DNA from: an uncultured Fodinibius sp.
GTDB lineage: Bacteria; Bacteroidota; Rhodothermia; Balneolales; Balneolaceae
DNA length: 64,000 bases
Direction: 5' to 3'
Assembly: GCA_913056455.1 (NCBI GenBank)
Contig: CAJXMJ010000002.1
Coordinates: forward strand, 535,665-599,664
The translations under genes were made by a program, and so were the position numbers. Every line of letters begins with the position of its first letter. The stretch's first letter is position 1. This document shows, one piece after another, positions 1 through 8,671 of this stretch. The notes beneath the pieces are model-generated. The model was not told where the DNA came from and ran no database searches. It worked only from the letters and a program-made list of their open reading frames with translations.

Positions 1-1
1 G

Positions 2-526
2 GCGGAATGGAAACCTCCTATACACAAAGATAAAGAAGGGCTTCAATTAGTGACCTCTTCAATACGTCGCAACCCTCCGCAGTGTATTGATTCAAAGATT
101 CATCACAATAACCTTATCAACAATATTCTCGCAAAAATTGAAGCCAATGTGGCCGATGCCGATGGTGCTGTCATGATGGATATTGAGGGTTATGTATCTG
201 AAGTAAATGCAACAAATATCTTCTTTGTCAACAACGGGAAAGTGCTGACGCCTTTTGCGGACAGCTGCCTCCCGGGCATTACACGCAGTATCGTCATTGA
301 TCTCTGTAAAGAAAATGACATCCCAGTAGCAGAAAAACGAATTAGCATGGCTGAAATGTATTCTGCCGACGAGTGTTTCACAACCGGCACTATGGGTGAA
401 CTCGTTCCTGCAATCGAAATAGATCAGCGGAAGATCGGTGACGGAACTAAAGGACCTGTTACAGATCAGCTGCAAAAGCTACACCGGCAGCGAGCTCAAA
501 AAACCGGCGAACCGCTTCCTTTTTAA
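2..526 (+). CDS. Class IV PLP-dependent aminotransferase, C-terminal part (5' end outside window)
   Basis: The frame is open from the window edge, so this is the last 174 residues of a fold-type IV aminotransferase (branched-chain/D-amino-acid aminotransferase family), which transfers amino groups to 2-oxo acids in the cytoplasm. The likely PLP lysine is in CIDSKIHHNN at visible residue 32, aligned with the lysine of D-amino acid aminotransferases. GYVSEVNATNIF is the usual Ser-Glu phosphate-site region, and TTGTMGELVPA followed by the IG(D/N)G..GPVT stretch is the family C-terminal signature. A GTG at 50 would be a false start, because homologous sequence continues upstream of it. The gene ends 20 bp before a FetA-like ABC gene on the same strand. 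IlvE, D-amino-acid aminotransferase and aminodeoxychorismate lyase cannot be told apart from this fragment. Confidence 0.88.
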   Translation, partial: AEWKPPIHKDKEGLQLVTSSIRRNPPQCIDSKIHHNNLINNILAKIEANVADADGAVMMDIEGYVSEVNATNIFFVNNGKVLTPFADSCLPGITRSIVIDLCKENDIPVAEKRISMAEMYSADECFTTGTMGELVPAIEIDQRKIGDGTKGPVTDQLQKLHRQRAQKTGEPLPF

Positions 527-546
527 CAGAAAATATCGGCAACACA

Positions 547-1173
547 TTGGCAGTATCTCCCAACATATCTTTTGATAACGTAACGTTTAACTTCGAAAAG
601 GAACAGATTGTAACGAACTTCTCATTTGAAGCAAAGCCCGGACAGCATACCCTTTTAAAAGGAGAATCCGGATCAGGTAAGAGCACACTTTTAAAGCTAC
701 TTTTGGGATTTCATAACCCCAAGGATGGTTCCATTTCAATAAATTACAAAAGCTACAATGCTCGAGAAGTCCGAAAACAAACGGCCTGGCTGCCACAAGA
801 TTTAAACTTAGGGTCCGGTACAGTTGAAGAGGTTATGGTTAAACCATTCGAATTTGCAGCCAACCAACCCTCCCGAAATGAACGCGCTCTGCAAAATCGG
901 AATAAAACCTTAAAAGCATTAGGGCTAGCCCCGGATATCCTTGACAAACAGTTTCGTGACCTTTCCACGGGACAGCGTCAGCGCGTTGGGTTAGCAATTT
1001 GCCACCTACTCGACAAGCCGCTCCTCCTGCTGGATGAGCCGACCTCTGCCCTGGATGAAGCATCAAAACAAAAAGCGGCAGAACTGCTGCTCAACAACAA
1101 GCGCACCGTAATTTCGACTTCTCACGATCCGTTCTGGGTAGCCAAAGCTGATAATATAATAGAACTCTCATAA
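547..1173 (+). CDS. fetA: ABC transporter ATP-binding protein, FetA/YbbL-type
   Basis: This 208-residue ATPase should energise the membrane protein encoded next. Walker A GESGSGKST is at 39-47, the Q-loop at about 84, the LSTGQ signature at 139-143, Walker B LLLLDEP at 159-165 and the switch His at 193. The short length and the pairing with a UPF0014 permease match E. coli FetAB (YbbLM), reported as an iron exporter in oxidative-stress resistance. I assign the start at TTG 547 because no ATG precedes Walker A in frame. Its TAA overlaps the ATG of the next gene by one base (TAATG), so the two are translationally coupled. The export role is inferred from the family. Confidence 0.85.
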   Translation: MAVSPNISFDNVTFNFEKEQIVTNFSFEAKPGQHTLLKGESGSGKSTLLKLLLGFHNPKDGSISINYKSYNAREVRKQTAWLPQDLNLGSGTVEEVMVKPFEFAANQPSRNERALQNRNKTLKALGLAPDILDKQFRDLSTGQRQRVGLAICHLLDKPLLLLDEPTSALDEASKQKAAELLLNNKRTVISTSHDPFWVAKADNIIELS

Positions 1174-1964
1174 TGGAAATTATTGATATCACCTGGACGC
1201 AACTCGGAATTGGCTTCATAATCATGGTGGTGCCGGCCTATATTTTGTGGAAGTACCGAACCGGACTAAACAGGAAACTATTAACCGCTTCGATTCGGAT
1301 GGTGCTTCAGTTACTCTTTGTTGGTTACTACCTGCAGTATCTGTTTGAATATGACAATCCCTGGATTAATGCCGCATGGATTTTTGTAATGGTGGCTGTT
1401 GCCGATTTTGCCACTATTGATCGAAGCGACCTAAAACGCAAATGGTCAGTAATTTTACCCGTCTTCGGAGCCACCTTTTTTGGAATTATTATTATAGATC
1501 TGTTTTTCCTGGAAATTGTAATACAGCTTCCAAAGCTACTGGCCGCACAATACACCATACCCATAACAGGGATGGTGTTGGGCAACTGCTTGAGGAGCAA
1601 TGTTATCGGGATCAATGCCTTTTACTACAGCTTAAATGAACATCAGGAGCGATACCAGTTTTACCTTGCCTGTGGAGCGACACGATCCGAGGCAGTACAT
1701 TCATTTTTCAGTAAAGCACTACAAAAATCAGCCAATCCCACCCTGGCATCCATGGCTACCATCGGACTCGTTTCTTTGCCCGGGATGATGACGGGTCAAA
1801 TTTTAAGCGGCAGCTCACCGCTTATTGCCATCAAGTATCAAATTATGATTATGGTAGCCATCTTCTCTGGAACCATACTATCGGTGTATTTAGGGATTGT
1901 TTTCACCAATAAATTTGTTTTTAACAATACTGATATGCTGGATGAGACCATCTTAAAGAATTAA
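1173..1964 (+). CDS. fetB: FetB/YbbM-type (UPF0014) permease
   Basis: A 263-residue inner-membrane protein with about seven hydrophobic segments, starting near residue 10 and ending near 250. It has the UPF0014 features PVFGATFFGIIIIDLF, GMVLGNCLRSNVIGIN and SLPGMMTGQILSG. Together with the upstream ATPase it forms a two-gene ABC transporter whose E. coli relative is linked to iron efflux. The ATG overlaps the stop of the ATPase gene, so stoichiometry is probably set by coupling. No substrate-binding protein is nearby, which fits an exporter. The metal specificity cannot be read from the sequence. Confidence 0.85.
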   Translation: MEIIDITWTQLGIGFIIMVVPAYILWKYRTGLNRKLLTASIRMVLQLLFVGYYLQYLFEYDNPWINAAWIFVMVAVADFATIDRSDLKRKWSVILPVFGATFFGIIIIDLFFLEIVIQLPKLLAAQYTIPITGMVLGNCLRSNVIGINAFYYSLNEHQERYQFYLACGATRSEAVHSFFSKALQKSANPTLASMATIGLVSLPGMMTGQILSGSSPLIAIKYQIMIMVAIFSGTILSVYLGIVFTNKFVFNNTDMLDETILKN

Positions 1965-2064
1965 TACGTTTTATAACTGCCAACAATCGTTCTGTCACAA
2001 TTTTTTTAAAACAAGCCCCGAGTTTTATAGGTTGATTTACAAAACCTAAAAAGATCCTAAGATC

Positions 2065-2472
2065 ATGAAGTTTTCAAAACCACTTGTCGTACTTCTTGCT
2101 GCGGGATTACTTGTTTCGATTCTGGGCTGTTCCACTTCTGGAACTACAAATAAGGAGACCTCCCAGAAGACTACACCGGAAAGTAACTGGACCCTAAAAG
2201 ATCATATTCGCAGAACAGCCAAAGCATTCATCACCGGTAGTCCGGGTAGCGAGCGGGTAATCATCCGCGGGGTAAGTACCACCAACAGTCCCACAAGCCA
2301 GCCGTTATTTATCATTGATGGACAAAAAGCTGGTCGAAACTTTGCCAATGTGAACGAGATGCTATATCCCGGAGAGATAAATTATATTGAAGTTCTCCCT
2401 CCCGGCAGAGCAGCACGATATGGTATGGAGGGACATTTCGGTGTTATCCGTATCTTTACAAAAAATCAGTAA
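2065..2472 (+). CDS. Lipoprotein consisting of a lone TonB-receptor plug-like domain (paralogue 1)
   Basis: The 135-residue product has a signal peptide with a lipobox ending at Cys22 (SILGC). After a short linker the rest resembles only the plug domain of SusC/RagA-type TonB-dependent receptors: VIIRGV at 65-70, PLFIIDGQKAG at 80-90, INYIEVLPPG at 105-114 and ARYG at 117-120. No beta-barrel follows, since the frame stops after IRIFTKNQ. A paralogue follows 93 bp downstream. I infer a lipid-anchored periplasmic protein that may occupy or mimic a receptor plug. No function is known to me. Confidence 0.8.
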   Translation: MKFSKPLVVLLAAGLLVSILGCSTSGTTNKETSQKTTPESNWTLKDHIRRTAKAFITGSPGSERVIIRGVSTTNSPTSQPLFIIDGQKAGRNFANVNEMLYPGEINYIEVLPPGRAARYGMEGHFGVIRIFTKNQ

Positions 2473-2565
2473 GAATAGTGGTAAGTCATTATTTTTTATT
2501 TACTTAATTAACAATAAATACCTATACTGCTAAGTACCTAATATTGTTAATCAAATCCCACCGTT

Positions 2566-2985
2566 ATGAAACGATTAAACTTAGGTATATCGATAGGATT
2601 ATGTGTGCTACTGCTTGGGTCATTAGGGTGTGCTACTACCAGCCAACAATCTAACCAAGCCCAGACTAGCGAATATACCAGCTACTGGACCCTTGAAGAC
2701 TTTCTTCGCCGCGCCAGCGGAGTACAGCTCAATGGCAGTGGCAACGACATCCAAGTCATTATACGAGGCCAAAAATCCATTAGTAATCCGTTTGCACAGC
2801 CGTTATTTGTAGTGGATGGCCAAAAAGCAGGACGAAGTTATGCTCGCGTTTCGAGCATGTTCTCCCGAGGAGAAATCAACTCTGTTAAAGTACTTCCCCC
2901 TGGTGCGTCTGCTCAATACGGCATGCAAGGACATTATGGAGTAATTGAAATAGAGACCGAATTTGCAAGAAATCGGAATTCCTAA
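2566..2985 (+). CDS. Lipoprotein consisting of a lone TonB-receptor plug-like domain (paralogue 2)
   Basis: A 139-residue lipoprotein with lipobox Cys22 (SLGCATT), clearly a tandem duplicate of the gene before it. Both share the WTL-D--RR motif, the QPLF--DGQKAGR core and the V-PPG-----YGM-GH-GVI end. Divergence is strongest in the loop between these cores (RNFANVNEMLYPG against RSYARVSSMFSRG). The plug-like fold again has no barrel. It converges on the DUF3124 gene with a 42-bp gap and no terminator that I can see. Confidence 0.8.
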   Translation: MKRLNLGISIGLCVLLLGSLGCATTSQQSNQAQTSEYTSYWTLEDFLRRASGVQLNGSGNDIQVIIRGQKSISNPFAQPLFVVDGQKAGRSYARVSSMFSRGEINSVKVLPPGASAQYGMQGHYGVIEIETEFARNRNS

Positions 2986-3027
2986 TTCGAGGCCGCTTAG
3001 AACTATATAAGGATTAGGTCCACTAAG

Positions 3028-3603
3028 TTAATTGCCCGTTGGAGCTACAGAACGTTCCTGAAGTGCGCGACCTACGCTCAAAAATGAAATTCCTTGTTGC
3101 TGCGAAGTGCTGATATTCACTGCTTCAATAACAGGCGGATAGATAGGACTTTGCGAATGCCACCGTACAAGAAAGTTAGCTCCGACACCGCCTCGCAAAT
3201 CGGTTTCTTCGATCACATACGATGTTGATGCCAGTGGTCGAATTTGCTCCGTTGAATCCACATACTGTTGAACCAAATTTCCTTTTGAATCATAATAGGC
3301 AACTTCAGTAATAGTAAAAGGGCGGTAGGGATCTGCATTGCGAATACTAAGTGTAGTCGTCAGGTTAAATGTTTTCTGACGATTTTGCTGATAGATGTGT
3401 GAGTAAACGGGTACATACACCAGTTGTCCCATACTACTTTTCTTTCGATCAAAATCAGCAGGTTCCTGCTGTAATATAGTACCACTTGAGCTTTTCTGCT
3501 CTATGACCTTATCTGATTGCTCCCTGTCAGAAGGTGGCTCCTGTTCCGAAGTACATCCTCCCAACAAAATCCCCAACAAAAGAGTTAGTATAATACGCTG
3601 CAT
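3028..3603 (-). CDS. DUF3124-domain lipoprotein
   Basis: A 191-residue lipoprotein with signal MQRIILTLLLGILLGGC (Cys17). The region from about residue 60 to 180 matches DUF3124 in layout: VYVPVYSHIY, then TTTLSIRNAD, then a Pro/Gly-rich end with NFLVRWHSQSPIYPPVIEAV. It is probably an anchored beta-sandwich protein of the cell envelope. Its function is unknown. It is transcribed divergently from the two-component genes, with a 147-bp shared upstream region. Confidence 0.75.
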   Translation of the reverse strand: MQRIILTLLLGILLGGCTSEQEPPSDREQSDKVIEQKSSSGTILQQEPADFDRKKSSMGQLVYVPVYSHIYQQNRQKTFNLTTTLSIRNADPYRPFTITEVAYYDSKGNLVQQYVDSTEQIRPLASTSYVIEETDLRGGVGANFLVRWHSQSPIYPPVIEAVNISTSQQQGISFLSVGRALQERSVAPTGN

Positions 3604-3750
3604 AAATAATTAAGTAAGATAGTTGGTCGGCTTTATTTTGTAATCAAAATATAACCATTGCTTTTCAAAGTACTAATCTGAACCATATAAAAGTAATAAT
3701 ATTCCAAGCTTCAGTTTTGCTTCAAATTCATTTGTTATGTTTGGATTGTC

Positions 3751-4428
3751 ATGAAACTATTAATTATTGAAGACAACGAGGATTTACTGCAGAACATCCA
3801 GACGTATCTGAAGCGTGAAGGATATATCTGTGAATCTGCCAAATCATATTCAGCCGCTTTCGACAAGGTGATGTCATATACCTATGATGTGGTACTCATC
3901 GATATTATGATTCCCGGCGGTTCAGGCCTCCAGGTTTTGAGAGAGTTGAAGTCGGTAAATCCCGAAACCGGTACCATTATCATATCAGCTAAAAATGCCC
4001 TGGACGACAAAGTAGAAGGGCTGGAATTGGGCGCTGATGACTATATCACCAAACCCTTTCAGCTGCCCGAACTACACGCGCGTATTAAAGCTGTAAATCG
4101 TCGGCAACAGCGAGATGGCAAGGAAATTATTAATGTGAACGAAATCTCCATCAATACCAAAACAATGGAGGTTACGGTGGATGGAAATCCCGTAAACCTT
4201 ACGCCCAAGGAATACGAGCTGTTGCTTTATTTTTCATCCAACAAAAACCATGTGCTTTCAAAGCAGACCATTGCTGAACATCTTTGGGGTGACTACGTCG
4301 ACCATCTTGAAAACCTTGATTTTCTCTATCAACACATTAAAAATCTGCGTAAAAAATTAGAGAACGCCGGAGCTGATGATTATATCGAAAGTGTCTACGG
4401 CATAGGATACAAATTCAAAGTCCACTAA
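3751..4428 (+). CDS. OmpR/PhoB-family response regulator
   Basis: This 225-residue regulator has a receiver domain (1-120) with acidic pocket Glu7/Asp8, phosphoacceptor Asp51 (VVLIDIM), the usual Ser/Thr near 79 and Lys101 in ITKPF. A winged-helix effector (about 130-225) follows, with LTPKEYELLLYF and the C-terminal VYGIGYKF. Its cognate kinase begins 5 bp downstream and a TonB-type outer-membrane receptor follows. Three CAGT half-sites at 11-bp intervals before that receptor (5719-5744) fit the direct-repeat DNA recognition of this family. Two TTCA repeats at the same period (3710-3725) suggest autoregulation. The signal sensed is unknown. Confidence 0.92.
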   Translation: MKLLIIEDNEDLLQNIQTYLKREGYICESAKSYSAAFDKVMSYTYDVVLIDIMIPGGSGLQVLRELKSVNPETGTIIISAKNALDDKVEGLELGADDYITKPFQLPELHARIKAVNRRQQRDGKEIINVNEISINTKTMEVTVDGNPVNLTPKEYELLLYFSSNKNHVLSKQTIAEHLWGDYVDHLENLDFLYQHIKNLRKKLENAGADDYIESVYGIGYKFKVH

Positions 4429-4433
4429 TTAAC

Positions 4434-5699
4434 ATGAAGCTGATAACAAAATTTGTCCTGATTTACCTTACGGTAACCATTATTGTGCTGGGTATAGCGG
4501 GATTTGTGTCTTATCATATTATCAAGGGCGAACTCGACAACGAACTTAAGTGGCGCTTTTTGGATCGCATTGAACGCGTAACGTACCTGCTGGAACAAGG
4601 AGAAAACCTTGAAAGCACCGTGCAAGATGACGATGACACCAATTTAAAAATAGTGGCCCTACCAAATCGTGTAGAACCAGATGTGGAAATTCGCGACACC
4701 TTGGTTTGGCATGACCGTCTGCAACAGCGCGAACCCAATCTGAAAATGGTAGCTTACCGAAATGTTGACGGGTCCGGTTACCGTATTACAACCTATGGAG
4801 CTCTTGTTGAATCTGATGACATCACTGAGGCTGTAATACAAATTCTTCTCTGGATTTTAGGCCTGCAAGTGATTGGTGCGGTTGGCGTCGGCTTTATCGT
4901 CTCAAATCGCCTTTTTAAGCCGTTTCGGAAAACATTAAAACAAATCAAAAACTTTACGCTGAAGGATAAAAAGCCGATAACCGCTGAAGAAACATCCGTA
5001 AGCGAATTTGACGATTTAAATAAGTTTGTCGAAGAAATGACCAGTAAGGCAGTATCCGACTACAAGAATCTCAAAGAGTTTGCCGAAAATGCCTCACATG
5101 AGCTTCAAACCCCCCTTTCCATCATCAAGGGAAAGCTGGAACTTCTTACACAAACGGACCTTTCGACTGAGCAGTACAAATTTGTAGAGGATAGTCAACG
5201 ATCGGTAAAAAAGCTATCAAGGCTTAGCGAATCGCTGGCGCTGCTTACAAAAATTGAAAATCACGAGTTTACCGAAACAAAAGAAGTCAACCTATCAGAG
5301 CTGATTACTGAAAGTATTCAGTCTTTTGATGAGTTTATTGCTCTTAACGGCCTAACAGTTGAAGCCGAGGTCGAAGATGATGTTACTGTACAGATGCATC
5401 CCGTACTTGCAGATATTTTGTGGACAAATCTTTTCCAAAATGCCATAAAACATAATGTTAAAGAAGGAAGCATTGATATTTCATTAAACAGCCAACGCCT
5501 ACGCATATCTAATACCGGGGACCCCCTCTCCTCAACACCCGAAGAACTGTTCCAGCGTTTCAAAAAAGATAGCGTCGATTCCAACTCTATCGGACTCGGC
5601 TTAGCGATAATCAAACGAATTGTTGATCAATATCATTATACCATTTCATATACCCACAAAGATGGTTGGCATACAATCAACATTGATTTCCAACACTGA
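4434..5699 (+). CDS. Sensor histidine kinase, partner of the OmpR-type regulator
   Basis: A 421-residue inner-membrane kinase. TM1 is about 7-29, a periplasmic sensor loop of roughly 100 residues follows, and TM2 is about 134-156. After a linker comes the HisKA box with His222 (NASHELQTPL), then a HATPase domain with the N-box NLFQNAIKHN and the G-box IGLGLAI. The last G-box is followed closely by the C terminus. It is in an operon with the regulator, with a 5-bp gap. The sensor loop is acidic near residues 65-69 (DDDD) but resembles no domain I can name. Confidence 0.9.
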   Translation: MKLITKFVLIYLTVTIIVLGIAGFVSYHIIKGELDNELKWRFLDRIERVTYLLEQGENLESTVQDDDDTNLKIVALPNRVEPDVEIRDTLVWHDRLQQREPNLKMVAYRNVDGSGYRITTYGALVESDDITEAVIQILLWILGLQVIGAVGVGFIVSNRLFKPFRKTLKQIKNFTLKDKKPITAEETSVSEFDDLNKFVEEMTSKAVSDYKNLKEFAENASHELQTPLSIIKGKLELLTQTDLSTEQYKFVEDSQRSVKKLSRLSESLALLTKIENHEFTETKEVNLSELITESIQSFDEFIALNGLTVEAEVEDDVTVQMHPVLADILWTNLFQNAIKHNVKEGSIDISLNSQRLRISNTGDPLSSTPEELFQRFKKDSVDSNSIGLGLAIIKRIVDQYHYTISYTHKDGWHTINIDFQH

Positions 5700-5716
5700 G
5701 AAATCTTCAAATTTTA

Positions 5717-5746
5717 TTCAGTATTCGTTCAGTGTTTGAACAGTAT
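5717..5746 (+). promoter_or_regulatory. Three CAGT half-sites at exact 11-bp spacing (putative response-regulator operator)
   Basis: CAGT occurs at 5719-5722, 5730-5733 and 5741-5744, twice as TTCAGT and once as AACAGT. Direct repeats of about 6 bp with a helical-turn period are the normal DNA target of OmpR/PhoB-type regulators, and such a regulator is encoded just upstream. The site lies 62-90 bp before the receptor start codon, which suits an activator. The protein-site link is inferred. Confidence 0.55.
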
Positions 5747-5807
5747 CACCTGTTATCTTTTTGAACAAGATAAAATTAATCACTGATATCTTTACCAAAA
5801 CAAAAGC

Positions 5808-8243
5808 ATGAAAAAGTTAACCTTATCACTTTCCCTGCTATTCCTTTTTGCAAACTCTTCCTTGGCTCAAACTGAGGGCACTGTAACAGGCACCGTTGTA
5901 GATCAAGAAGATGAGCCCCTGTCCAGTGCTTCGGTAGCCATCTACGACTCAACCCAGTCCAATATTATTACCGGTGCCTCTACTGACGGCGGCGGGAACT
6001 TTTCTATCGATATTTCGCCCGGCCAATATGTGTTGAAGATCACCTTTCTTTCATTTCGTCCCTACACCCAGGAGGTCCAGGTAGTAGAAGGCGAAACAAA
6101 TGAGCTCGGCACCATTGCCATGACACCCACCGCTGAAGACCTTGGAGAGCTTTTTGTACGCGCCGAGCAATCAGAAATGCAGATGAATTTCGACAAGCGT
6201 ACCTTTCAAGTAGGGCAGGACATCACCAGCCTTGGCGGCTCTGCAGTAGATGTACTCAATAATGTGCCTTCCGTTTCTACAGATATTGATGGAAATATTA
6301 GCCTTCGTGGTAATGAGTCAGTCCGAGTACTCATCAACGGAAAGCCCTCAAGCATGGTCAGTGGCGATGTCGATGCCCTTAACAGCATCCCTGCCACAAT
6401 GATTAAATCAGTTGAAATTATTACAAATCCCTCATCCCGATATGCCGCAGAAGGGTCCGGGGGAATTATTAACATCATACTAAAAAAGGATCAGCGTCGG
6501 GGATTTAACGGTAACTTTCAGGTTGGAACAGGACTTCCCGAAGAGTATGAAGGATCAGCTAACCTCAACTACCGTGTTGGAGATGTAAATCTGTTCTTCA
6601 ACGGGGGACTGGATTACCGGAGTGAACCTGAAGGCGGGAGCTCTTTCCAGCGTTTTTCTGGTCCCGACACGACTTACATGTATCGAGAACAAACCGATTC
6701 GCAAGAGTCAGAACTTGACGGTGACCTACAATTTGGGGCTGACTTTTATCTCACAGAAACCCAAGTGCTAACTGCGAGCGCCTATGTTAGCGCCGAACAA
6801 GAAGAAAATAATGAAGACATTACCTATACTGATCTGGAGTACAGTCCGGGTGCTTTTACTGGTGATGTATTAGAAGAAACCTATCGCGAAAACAGACAGG
6901 ACGGCGACGAACAAGACTTTGATGTAAATCTGGATTACGAAAACAAAATCGACGGCGACGACCATAAACTGGTGGCCGACGCGAGCTTTGATATCAGCCA
7001 GGAAAAATCCACAAATAATATTGAAGAAACAGTTCGCCAGGGAAATGCCGATCCGCTCATGCAACGTGCCATTGATGAAGAAGAAGAGATGGACTTCCGC
7101 TTTAATGCCGAATATGAGCGTCCGATATTGGGAAATGGTACGTTTGAAACCGGTATTCGCAGCGATTTTGAGTGGATGGATAATAGCTATCTCGCTGAAA
7201 CTATGGTTAACGGCAATTGGATAGAAGAACCAAGCTATACGGACAACTTTAAATATCGAGAAAATGTGAACGCTGCTTTTGCCATCTTGGGCTATGAATG
7301 GAATTCACTGTCCGGACAGGTAGGATTACGACTTGAAAACACCCGAATTAGTACTGAGGTAAAAAGCACAGGGACCGAAGCCGATCAAAATTACGTGAAC
7401 TTGTTTCCCAGTGTATTTCTAAGCTACTCCTTTAACGAACAGCAATCGGTACAAGCAAGTTACAGCCGGCGCCTAAGTCGCCCTTGGTCGCGCATGCTTA
7501 TCCCATTTGATGACTTTGATGATCAGCGCAGCCAGTTTACGGGTAACCCGAACCTAACCCCTGAATTTAGCAACTCCTACGAGCTCGGATACCTGCATTA
7601 CTGGAAATCCGGATCTCTGCTCACAAGTTTTTATCACCGGTATCGCACTGATGTTATTGAGCGAATCACCGAAGCAGAACAGGGCGTTACGCGAATATTC
7701 CCCATCAACCTTGCTACTGAGAAGGCCTGGGGGGTTGAGTTTTCGGCCGACCAGGAAATAGCTGATCGGCTGAATCTTACTGCTAATGCGAACCTGTTTC
7801 GATCTAACTCAGAAGGTACCTACCAAGACCAAGTATTCAGCAGTGAATCAGAAAATTTCCGGGCACGCATGCGTCTACGGTGGGAAATTGTTGATGGCTT
7901 GAACTATCAAGCATCCATGCGCTACCGCGGGCCTAATGAAACTACACAGGGTCGTCGCGAAGGGATGACAATGATGGATACCGGGCTTTCCAAAGATCTT
8001 ATGGATGGCAAAGCTAAAATTACGCTAAACATCAGAGATCTGCTCGATTCCCAGAACTTTAACTATACCGCTGATACTGACGGGAATCCTGCTACAGACT
8101 TCTATACACAGCGAGAATTCAGCTGGTCTTCGCGGTCCGCTACTATTAGCTTCCAATACTTCTTTGGAGAACGCGACCAGCAACAACGAAGAGATCGAGG
8201 ACCAGGAGGGAATGGCCCTGAAGAAGGAATGGGAGATATGTAA
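5808..8243 (+). CDS. Outer-membrane TonB-type beta-barrel receptor with carboxypeptidase-regulatory-like N-domain
   Basis: An 811-residue outer-membrane protein with signal MKKLTLSLSLLFLFANSSLAQ. A CarboxypepD_reg-like domain (about 25-105, GTVTGTVVDQEDEPL) precedes a plug (about 120-225; LRGNESVRVLINGKPS, SAEGSGGIINIILKK-like end) and a large barrel of the OMP_b-brl_3 type ending with an aromatic strand near residue 788. A hydrophilic Gln/Arg/Gly-rich tail follows. The usual SusC size is about 1000, so this is the shorter, SusD-independent type, and no susD is nearby. Direct repeats upstream suggest control by the adjacent two-component system. The ligand is unknown; metal or peptide uptake is possible. 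Confidence 0.88.
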   Translation: MKKLTLSLSLLFLFANSSLAQTEGTVTGTVVDQEDEPLSSASVAIYDSTQSNIITGASTDGGGNFSIDISPGQYVLKITFLSFRPYTQEVQVVEGETNELGTIAMTPTAEDLGELFVRAEQSEMQMNFDKRTFQVGQDITSLGGSAVDVLNNVPSVSTDIDGNISLRGNESVRVLINGKPSSMVSGDVDALNSIPATMIKSVEIITNPSSRYAAEGSGGIINIILKKDQRRGFNGNFQVGTGLPEEYEGSANLNYRVGDVNLFFNGGLDYRSEPEGGSSFQRFSGPDTTYMYREQTDSQESELDGDLQFGADFYLTETQVLTASAYVSAEQEENNEDITYTDLEYSPGAFTGDVLEETYRENRQDGDEQDFDVNLDYENKIDGDDHKLVADASFDISQEKSTNNIEETVRQGNADPLMQRAIDEEEEMDFRFNAEYERPILGNGTFETGIRSDFEWMDNSYLAETMVNGNWIEEPSYTDNFKYRENVNAAFAILGYEWNSLSGQVGLRLENTRISTEVKSTGTEADQNYVNLFPSVFLSYSFNEQQSVQASYSRRLSRPWSRMLIPFDDFDDQRSQFTGNPNLTPEFSNSYELGYLHYWKSGSLLTSFYHRYRTDVIERITEAEQGVTRIFPINLATEKAWGVEFSADQEIADRLNLTANANLFRSNSEGTYQDQVFSSESENFRARMRLRWEIVDGLNYQASMRYRGPNETTQGRREGMTMMDTGLSKDLMDGKAKITLNIRDLLDSQNFNYTADTDGNPATDFYTQREFSWSSRSATISFQYFFGERDQQQRRDRGPGGNGPEEGMGDM

Positions 8244-8312
8244 TTAAGTTAATTGTGATTCAAATTAAGCTCTGGAGTGGTTATCTTTGTGTAAACAACA
8301 TAAATCGAATCT

Positions 8313-8522
8313 ATGAGCTCTGTGATTGAATCGTATAAACTTGGCGATATTGCCGTTGAAATAAGTGAAACGGATCATCCCAATAAACTAAAGGTAGATT
8401 GTAACGACGGGAACTTTCACTCCGAGTTTACGATCCGTAAATACGAATACGAAAATTATAAGCGTCACATGAACCAGCGCATCAAAAACGCTTATGACAA
8501 GCAGTATAAGGAAGAAGAATAG
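8313..8522 (+). CDS. Small charged hypothetical protein
   Basis: A 69-residue cytoplasmic protein without a signal peptide or membrane segment, rich in Lys, Glu, Asp and Tyr. The N-terminal half alternates hydrophobic and charged residues (beta-like), and the C-terminal half looks helical (RIKNAYDKQYKEEE). A strong terminator 25 bp after its stop supports it as the last gene of a real unit. I do not recognise the family. Confidence 0.7.
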   Translation: MSSVIESYKLGDIAVEISETDHPNKLKVDCNDGNFHSEFTIRKYEYENYKRHMNQRIKNAYDKQYKEEE

Positions 8523-8546
8523 AAGTTAACACAAGTAGATACTTGT

Positions 8547-8585
8547 AAATGTCCGGTACTTTCGTAGTGCCGGACATTTTTTATT
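8547..8585 (+). terminator. Rho-independent terminator after the 69-residue protein gene
   Basis: A 12-bp stem (ATGTCCGGTACT with AGTGCCGGACAT, one G-U pair) with a 5-base loop is followed by TTTTTTATTT. A separate perfect palindrome, ACAAGTA-GA-TACTTGT, sits just before it at 8531-8546. Confidence 0.92.
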
Positions 8586-8671
8586 TCAAGAGGTTTTTAA
8601 TTCCCCAGCATCTCCTTTCTCCAAAGGGGGGGGATCATATACGTTATTTCTGATACCGTAGATACTTAATC

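Noticed and set aside
8531..8546. Palindrome ACAAGTA-GA-TACTTGT
   Set aside because: It lies just after a stop codon and before a terminator, where an operator is unlikely, and its 2-base loop cannot form a hairpin.
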